A DNA stretch of 64,000 bases, taken from NCBI RefSeq assembly GCF_017315755.1, contig NZ_JAFLRJ010000096.1, positions 1 to 64,000 of the forward strand. Reading direction: 5' to 3'. Positions within the stretch are counted from its first letter, which is position 1; each line of letters opens with the position of its first letter. Position numbers and translations under genes: made by a program. Shown piece after piece: positions 59,187-64,000 of this stretch. The DNA is from Streptomyces beijiangensis (lineage in GTDB: Bacteria; Actinomycetota; Actinomycetes; Streptomycetales; Streptomycetaceae). Under the pieces are notes generated by a model that was not told where the DNA came from, made no database searches, and was given only the letters and a program-made list of their open reading frames with translations.

Positions 59187-60131
59187 GTGCGCCGACTTGC
59201 CGGCCTTCTGGTCGTCCCCCTGCTGCTGCTGACAGCGGCCTGCGGTGGCGATGACAAGGGCTCCGACTCCACCTCCTCCTCCGCTGCGTCGGGCGGTCTG
59301 CCCGCGATCACGGCGGGCGCCAAGTTCGGTGAGAAGCCGACTCTCGCCAAGGGGACGGGCAATCCGCCGAAGGACCTCAAGGTCGATGTCATCAGTAAGG
59401 GCAACGGCGCCGAGGTCAAGAAGGGTGATGCCGTCTCGGTCAACTACCTCGGCCAGACGTGGGTTTCCACCAAGCCCTTCGACAACAGTTACGACCGCAA
59501 GGCGCCGTTCTCGCTGACGGTCGGCGCAGGCGATGTCATCAAGGGCTGGGACCAGGGCCTGGAGGGCCAGAAGGTCGGCAGCCGGGTCGAGATGGTGATC
59601 CCGCCGAGCCTGGGTTACGGCACGCAGGCCCAGGGTGCGATTCCGGCCAATTCGACGCTGGTGTTCGTCGTGGACATCGTGAAGAGCACGCAGATCCCGA
59701 CCTCGGCCAAGGGCAAGGAAGTCCCGCAGACGGACGCCTCGCTGCCCAAGGTCTCCACCAACACCGACGGCAAGGCGCCGACGGTGACGGTCCCCAAGTC
59801 CGCAGCACCGACGAAGCTCGTCTCCAATTATGTCCTGGAGAGCGACGGCGCGAAGATCACGGACAAGGACAACGTCGTACTGAACTATGTCGGCCTCCTC
59901 TGGAAGGACGGCAAGAAGTTCGACTCGACGTACGACCTGGGCAAGACGCAGACGTTCGCGATGCAGCAGCTGACGGTCAAGGGGCTGAAGGCCGGGCTGG
60001 TCGGCAAGAAGGTCGGCAGCCGGGTGCTCCTGGTGATCCCGCCGGACCAGGCGTTCGGCGACAAGGCCCAGACGGGCATCCCCGCCAAGTCCACGCTGGT
60101 CTTCGCCATCGACATCCTCGCGGTGATGTAA
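59187..60131 (+). CDS. Lipoprotein with two FKBP domains
   Basis: A 314-residue extracellular lipoprotein, lipobox TAAC at 16-19. Domain 1 (about 65-165) is a canonical FKBP with VNYLGQ, FDNSY, and VIKGWDQGLEGQKVGSR, including Trp121. Domain 2 (about 205-313) has the fold (VLNYVGLLWKDGKKFDSTYD, GLVGKKVGSRVLLVIPPDQAFG), but the GW position reads VKGLKAGL, so the active-site Trp is replaced. Domain 2 may therefore be a structural or chaperone domain. GTG start. A third FKBP follows in the next gene. Confidence 0.93.
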   Translation: MRRLAGLLVVPLLLLTAACGGDDKGSDSTSSSAASGGLPAITAGAKFGEKPTLAKGTGNPPKDLKVDVISKGNGAEVKKGDAVSVNYLGQTWVSTKPFDNSYDRKAPFSLTVGAGDVIKGWDQGLEGQKVGSRVEMVIPPSLGYGTQAQGAIPANSTLVFVVDIVKSTQIPTSAKGKEVPQTDASLPKVSTNTDGKAPTVTVPKSAAPTKLVSNYVLESDGAKITDKDNVVLNYVGLLWKDGKKFDSTYDLGKTQTFAMQQLTVKGLKAGLVGKKVGSRVLLVIPPDQAFGDKAQTGIPAKSTLVFAIDILAVM

Positions 60132-60267
60132 GACTGTCCCGGTTGTCCTGTTCATCTTTTGTCCCGGGCCGTCTCGCAGTGTCCCTCGGGCCCAGTCCGA
60201 CGGACCTGCTTGCACTGCTGGGGGTCCGGGGGTCGTCCCCCGGGAAAACGCAGCGAGGAGTTACGCA

Positions 60268-60639
60268 GTGAGCATCGAGAAGCCCGAGATCGACTTCCCG
60301 GGCGGCGAGCCGCCGACCGACCTGGAGATCAAGGACATCTGGGAGGGCGACGGCGCGGAGGCCAAGGCCGGTTCCAGCGTCTCCGTCCACTACGTGGGCG
60401 TTGCCTTCTCCACCGGCGAGGAGTTCGACTCCTCCTGGAACCGTGGCACGCCGCTGCGCTTCCAGCTCGGTATCGGCCAGGTCATTTCCGGCTGGGACCA
60501 GGGTGTCCAGGGCATGAAGGTCGGCGGACGCCGCCAGCTGATCATTCCCGCGAACCTGGCCTACGGCGACCGTGGTGCCGGTGGCGCCATCAAGCCCGGC
60601 GAGACGCTGATCTTCGTCTGCGACCTGGTCGCGGTCTGA
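60268..60639 (+). CDS. Cytosolic FKBP-type peptidyl-prolyl isomerase
   Basis: A 123-residue single FKBP domain: VSVHYVGVAFSTGEEFDSSW, VISGWDQGVQGMKVGGRRQL and LAYGDRGAGGAIKPGETLIF. All active-site aromatics including the GW Trp are present. No signal sequence, so cytoplasmic. GTG start. The gene lies between pafA and pafBC, a position I recall as conserved. Confidence 0.95.
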   Translation: MSIEKPEIDFPGGEPPTDLEIKDIWEGDGAEAKAGSSVSVHYVGVAFSTGEEFDSSWNRGTPLRFQLGIGQVISGWDQGVQGMKVGGRRQLIIPANLAYGDRGAGGAIKPGETLIFVCDLVAV

Positions 60640-60659
60640 TCGGTCGATCCTCGACTCAT

Positions 60660-60689
60660 GAGGGCCCATGCCTCCTGGCATGGGCCCTC
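60660..60689 (+). terminator. Terminator after FKBP gene
   Basis: GAGGGCCCATGCC and GGCATGGGCCCTC form a perfect 13-bp stem with a TCCT loop. Confidence 0.92.
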
Positions 60690-60811
60690 CCGTCTCCCTC
60701 CACCGCCCTCAACCGAATCCCTTCGGGATGCGCCCCTAGCCCTCGGCTTTTGCCACGCACCCCCTGAGCGGTACGGTCAACGGTCGTAGCCGGTGAACAG
60801 AGAGGGCGTCG

Positions 60812-61768
60812 ATGGCGATTGCCAAGGCCGAGCGGTTGATGAATCTCGCGCTGTGCCTGCTGGGGACCCGCCGTCCGCTGAGCAAGCGTGAGCTGAGGGA
60901 GTCCATCGAGGCCTATCTCGAGGCCGGCTCCGACGATTCCTTCAACCGGATGTTCGAGCGCGACAAGGACGATCTGCGCGAGCTCGGCCTGGTGATCGAG
61001 ACCGTGGAGAACCTCGACGGGGACGTCGGCTATCTCGCCCGCCGTGACAGCAACAGGCTGCCCCCGGTCGCGCTGGACGCCGAGGAGGCGGCCGCCCTGG
61101 GGCTGGCCGCCAAGGTCTGGCAGCAGGCGCGGCTGGCGGGCGCGGCCAGCGGTGCGCTGCAGAAACTGCGAGCCGCGGGGATGCCCGAGGCCGACGATCC
61201 CGACGCCGACAGGCACAGCGCGCTGGAGCCGAGGATTCCGGTGCACGAGGCGGCGTTCGAGCCGCTGATGCTGGCCTGCCGCGACCGCCGTCCCGTGGTC
61301 TTCGAGTACCGCAAGGCCAATGCCGCCCGCCCCGAGCCGCGCCAGGTCGAGCCATGGACGCTGGAGTGCTGGCGCGGGCACTGGTATCTGGCGGGCTGGG
61401 ACCGTGACCGGGCTGCCGAGCGGGTCTTCCGGCTCTCCCGCATCACCGGCCGGGTCCGCTCCCGCGCGGGAGCCTTCACCGCCGAGGTACCCGACGTGGT
61501 GACCGTACGGGAGACGGTGGCGAGCTGGGCCGGGGAGAGTGCCACCCGCACCGCGCTGATCAGGCTGCGTACGGGGGCCGGGTATCCGCTCCGCCTGCGG
61601 GCCGCCTCGGTGCGGGAGCTCGGCGGCGGCTGGGACGAGCTGGAGATTCCGTACGGACACGGGCTCGATGCCTGGCTCGTGGAGTTCGGCCCCGACGTGG
61701 TCGTGGTGGAGCCCGCTGACCTGCGGGCCGACGTGGTGGACCGGCTGCGCGCCGTGGCCAAGGACTGA
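60812..61768 (+). CDS. pafB: WYL-domain regulator PafB
   Basis: A 318-residue subunit of the PafBC transcriptional activator of DNA-damage genes. N-terminal winged helix (AERLMNLALCLLGTRRPLSKRELRESIEAY), then a WYL domain with its hallmark GHWYLAGWDRDR (about residues 187-200) and a C-terminal WCX-type extension. Despite the name, mycobacterial data show PafBC works in the DNA damage response rather than directly in pupylation. The stop is 9 bases before pafC. Confidence 0.93.
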   Translation: MAIAKAERLMNLALCLLGTRRPLSKRELRESIEAYLEAGSDDSFNRMFERDKDDLRELGLVIETVENLDGDVGYLARRDSNRLPPVALDAEEAAALGLAAKVWQQARLAGAASGALQKLRAAGMPEADDPDADRHSALEPRIPVHEAAFEPLMLACRDRRPVVFEYRKANAARPEPRQVEPWTLECWRGHWYLAGWDRDRAAERVFRLSRITGRVRSRAGAFTAEVPDVVTVRETVASWAGESATRTALIRLRTGAGYPLRLRAASVRELGGGWDELEIPYGHGLDAWLVEFGPDVVVVEPADLRADVVDRLRAVAKD

Positions 61769-61777
61769 GAGGCAGCG

Positions 61778-62734
61778 GTGGCTACGAACGCGATCGACCA
61801 GACCCGGCGGATGCTCTCCCTGGTGACCTATCTGCGGGAGCGCCCCGGCGCCCGGGTCGGGGACGTGGCACGCGCCTTCGGGATCACCGAGGACGAGCTG
61901 ATCTCGGACCTCGATGTGCTGCCCATGTGCGGTACGAGCTTCCGTGGCGGTGACCTCCTGGACATCGACACCGACGGTGAGCGCATCTGGTGGCACAACC
62001 CGGACGATGTGGCCGAGCCTCTGCGCCTGGCCGCCGACGAGGCGACCGCGCTGCTGGTGGCGGCGCGTGCCGTCTCCACGCTGCCCGGGCTGCGCGAGGG
62101 CGACCGGCAGGCGCTGCTGCGGGCGACGGCCAAGCTGGAGGCCGCGGCCGGCGAGGTGGCGGGTGCCAGCTCGCGTCTTTCGGTGACCTTCGAGTCCGAG
62201 GGCGGTGTCTTCGCCGAGGTCGACCGGGCGATCTCGGAGCGGCGCCGGCTCTGGCTGCGCTACTACTCGCCGGCGCGAGATGAACTGACCGAGCGCGAGG
62301 TGGACCCGATCCGGCTCTTCGCCGTCGGCCATACGTACATGGAGGCGTGGTGCTACCTCTCCGAGGCGCGGCGCACCTTCAGGCTCGACCGGGTCGCGGA
62401 GATCAGGCTGCTCGACGAGGCGTCGTCGCCGCCCGAGCTCGAGCTGCGTGATCTCTCCGAGGGGCTTGTCCAGCCCTCGGCGGACGATCCGGAGGTGGTG
62501 ATCGAGGTGGGCCCCGGCGGGCGCTGGGTGGCCGAGTACTACCCGCACGACAGTGCGGAGGAGCTCGCCGACGGCGGGCTGCGCATCAGTCTGCGCACGC
62601 CCGATCCCACGTCGCTGCGCCGTCTCGCGCTGCGGCTCGGCAGGGACGGGCGCATCGTCTCGCCGCGGTACGTGGCGGACAGCGCACAGCAGGCGGCCCG
62701 CGAGGCGCTCGCGGCCTACGACGGGCAGGAGTGA
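61778..62734 (+). CDS. pafC: WYL-domain regulator PafC
   Basis: A 318-residue partner of PafB with the same architecture: an HTH at about 12-55 (LSLVTYLRERPGARVGDVARAFGI), WYL domain with VGHTYMEAWCYLSEARRTFRLDRV, and WCX extension ending RYVADSAQQAAREALAAYDGQE. GTG start. The WYL motif is degenerate as YMEAWCYL, usual for PafC. Its stop codon overlaps a GTG for the next small gene, although the ATG at 62740 is more likely used. Confidence 0.93.
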   Translation: MATNAIDQTRRMLSLVTYLRERPGARVGDVARAFGITEDELISDLDVLPMCGTSFRGGDLLDIDTDGERIWWHNPDDVAEPLRLAADEATALLVAARAVSTLPGLREGDRQALLRATAKLEAAAGEVAGASSRLSVTFESEGGVFAEVDRAISERRRLWLRYYSPARDELTEREVDPIRLFAVGHTYMEAWCYLSEARRTFRLDRVAEIRLLDEASSPPELELRDLSEGLVQPSADDPEVVIEVGPGGRWVAEYYPHDSAEELADGGLRISLRTPDPTSLRRLALRLGRDGRIVSPRYVADSAQQAAREALAAYDGQE

Positions 62735-62739
62735 AGGAA

Positions 62740-63003
62740 ATGCGGAATATGTCTGTAATGCCCGGTATTTCGGAGCAAGTGGGACCGGTCATCTTCAAGG
62801 CCGCCTGTCCGGACTGCCGCAGTCGTTTCGAACTGGCCGCCGAAGCGCTCAGGTTGGCGATCGGCGGCAGTCGTAAAACCACCTTCTACTCCTTCACCTG
62901 CCCGCAGTGCGGTTCCTCGGTCCGCAAACCGGCGGGTGAGCGGATCATCGAACTCCTCACCGGGGGAGGGGTACGGACGCTGCGGCTCCACTCCGCGCTG
63001 TAG
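62740..63003 (+). CDS. Small zinc-ribbon protein
   Basis: An 87-residue protein with two CxxC knuckles (ACPDCRSRF and TCPQCGSS) spaced about 32 residues, forming a single zinc ribbon. It ends GGGVRTLRLHSAL. No membrane segment. ATG 62740 has GGAG 8 bases upstream; GTG 62731 and ATG 62749 are alternatives. Probably co-transcribed with pafBC. Function unknown. Confidence 0.8.
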   Translation: MRNMSVMPGISEQVGPVIFKAACPDCRSRFELAAEALRLAIGGSRKTTFYSFTCPQCGSSVRKPAGERIIELLTGGGVRTLRLHSAL

Positions 63004-63013
63004 GTTCGGCTTC

Positions 63014-63211
63014 ATGTTCTGGCCGATGCTCGCAATCGCTCTGGGTTTCTGTGGGGTCGCCGTGCTCGGCGTACTCGCGATCAAGGTGTTCGTCGAGGCG
63101 CAGCGCCTGGGCCGCCAAGTGACGCGCACCACACAGGAGATCAACGCCGCCGCCGAGGGTCTTGAGCGTGCCGCCACGGGCCTGGCGCGCACCGGCGAAG
63201 CCTTGCGATAG
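63014..63211 (+). CDS. Small single-pass membrane protein
   Basis: A 65-residue protein starting MFWPMLAIALGFCGVAVLGV: one membrane helix at the N-terminus followed by an amphipathic helical tail (LGRQVTRTTQEINAAAEGLE). No family recognised, though a short membrane protein is often seen upstream of tatA in Streptomyces. It begins 10 bases after the zinc-ribbon gene. Confidence 0.72.
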   Translation: MFWPMLAIALGFCGVAVLGVLAIKVFVEAQRLGRQVTRTTQEINAAAEGLERAATGLARTGEALR

Positions 63212-63421
63212 CGCAACGGCCACTGCGGCAGCACAGTTTCGGGCGGTACGCTGCTGGTCGTGGCCCGGTCAGCGAGGCGCGGGCCGCCAGCGGGAGTATG
63301 CACAGGCATTGCCCTGTGTTTACCCCTGCGGGTTACGATCGCTGCCAGCACGACGACCGGACACCTGTCCGATCGGTCGGCCAGTCCCACCCCTGCCGCC
63401 TCGGTGAGAAGGTACACAGTT

Positions 63422-63709
63422 ATGTTCGGAAGGCTCGGCGCACCCGAGATCATCCTGATCCTCGTCGTCATCGTTTTGCTGTTCGGCGCGAAGAAGCTTC
63501 CGGACATGGCCCGTTCGCTGGGCAAGTCCGCCCGCATCCTCAAGAGTGAGGCGAAGGCCATGAAGTCGGAGGGCTCCACGACCACTCCGGCCGACCCGCC
63601 GCAGCCCCCGGCCCAGGCCACCGAAGCGCCTCGTACGATCAAGGCCGCGCCCGGTGATGTCACCAGCGCCCGCCCGGTCGCCGAGCCGACGGACTCCACG
63701 CAGCGCTGA
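63422..63709 (+). CDS. tatA: Twin-arginine translocase subunit TatA
   Basis: A 95-residue protein: N-terminal helix [20 protein letters not shown] with the FG motif before the amphipathic helix ([20 protein letters not shown]), and a Pro/Thr/Ala-rich tail. Forms the translocation pore for folded Tat substrates such as the SMP-30-like protein at 18389. Located 63 bases upstream of tatC. Confidence 0.94.
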   Translation: MFGRLGAPEIILILVVIVLLFGAKKLPDMARSLGKSARILKSEAKAMKSEGSTTTPADPPQPPAQATEAPRTIKAAPGDVTSARPVAEPTDSTQR

Positions 63710-63772
63710 CCCAGCGGCCCGGAGCGGGCGCCGCGGACCGCGGACGCCCGCCGCACGAGATGAGGACGTGGG

Positions 63773-64000
63773 TTGCTCAAGTCTGCCCGCACAGAAGAGA
63801 GGGATCCCGAGGGGCGCATGCCGCTCGCGGATCACCTGCGTGAGCTGCGGAACCGGCTTGCGAAGGGTCTGTTGGCGATCCTGCTCGTCACGATCGTCGC
63901 CGCCTTCTTCTACAACGACATCATTGAGTTCTTCACCAAGCCGATCCTGAAGTCCGTCGGCTGCCATGCTTCCTTCGCCGAACTGGCGAAGAAGCCCGAG
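63773..64000 (+). CDS. tatC: Twin-arginine translocase subunit TatC, 3' end outside window
   Basis: The first 76 codons of TatC, truncated by the window edge. N-terminal LLKSARTEERDPEGRMPLAD then HLRELRNRLAKGLLAILLV, which includes the conserved HLxELR-N-R motif at the start of the first membrane helix. The start is a TTG at 63773 with GAGGA upstream. The gene continues beyond 64000. Confidence 0.93.
   Translation, partial: MLKSARTEERDPEGRMPLADHLRELRNRLAKGLLAILLVTIVAAFFYNDIIEFFTKPILKSVGCHASFAELAKKPE

Noticed and set aside
1..64000. tRNA, rRNA or CRISPR loci
   Set aside because: No stretch with tRNA cloverleaf features, rRNA sequence or regularly spaced repeats was found by eye.

Overview
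The window is high-GC actinobacterial DNA, almost certainly a Streptomyces chromosome. The evidence is a chaplin pair (chpH, chpC), mycothiol biosynthesis (mshC), the glycerol regulon (gylR-glpF-glpK-glpD) and the complete Pup-proteasome locus. From memory, the backbone order matches the S. coelicolor SCO1676 to SCO1632 stretch. I could not compare sequences, so locus-level synteny is recollection.

Layout. 1-1316: an M20 peptidase whose 5' part is folded back on itself at the window edge (a 115-bp perfect inverted repeat, probably an assembly or library artefact). 1460-2516: chaplins. 2580-6768: a small DUF5703 protein, a conserved acidic protein, a RecD2-like protein with destroyed ATPase motifs, and an aldo/keto reductase. 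6898-12538: an F420-type oxidoreductase, a CorA-type channel, then a conserved block of phosphomutase-like protein, DUF3090, PI-kinase-like protein and mshC. 12648-19381: an accessory block with a secreted GH31 glycosidase, a glutamine-rich protein paired with an S8 peptidase, and an SMP-30-like exported protein. 19487-20503: a PAC2 protein. 20801-30985: a second accessory block with an L-fuconate-type sugar acid catabolic operon plus ABC importer, its GntR regulator, a solo TnpB element and two LLM flavin oxidoreductases. 31051-35986: glpD, glpK, glpF, gylR. 36194-40520: metH and a HAD hydrolase. 41024-45889: two paralogous oligopeptide-type binding proteins, an orphan NarL regulator and a RecB-type nuclease. 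45997-49283: site-2 protease, tRNA m1A58 methyltransferase, secreted protein, ferredoxin. 49525-62734: ARC (Mpa), dop, pup, an HNH/EndoVII-like remnant, prcB, prcA, LacI regulator, MFS transporter, pafA, two FKBPs, pafB, pafC. 62740-64000: zinc-ribbon and membrane small proteins, tatA, and the start of tatC.

How it works together. Dop deamidates Pup, PafA conjugates it, ARC unfolds pupylated substrates and PrcAB degrades them. PafBC is the linked DNA-damage transcription factor. The gylR, GntR and LacI regulators each have a recognisable inverted-repeat operator candidate beside their targets. The items most worth follow-up are the shared C-terminal module of the S8 peptidase and its glutamine-rich neighbour, the catalytically dead RecD2-like protein, the EndoVII-like remnant that overlaps the start of prcB out of frame, and the solo TnpB element.
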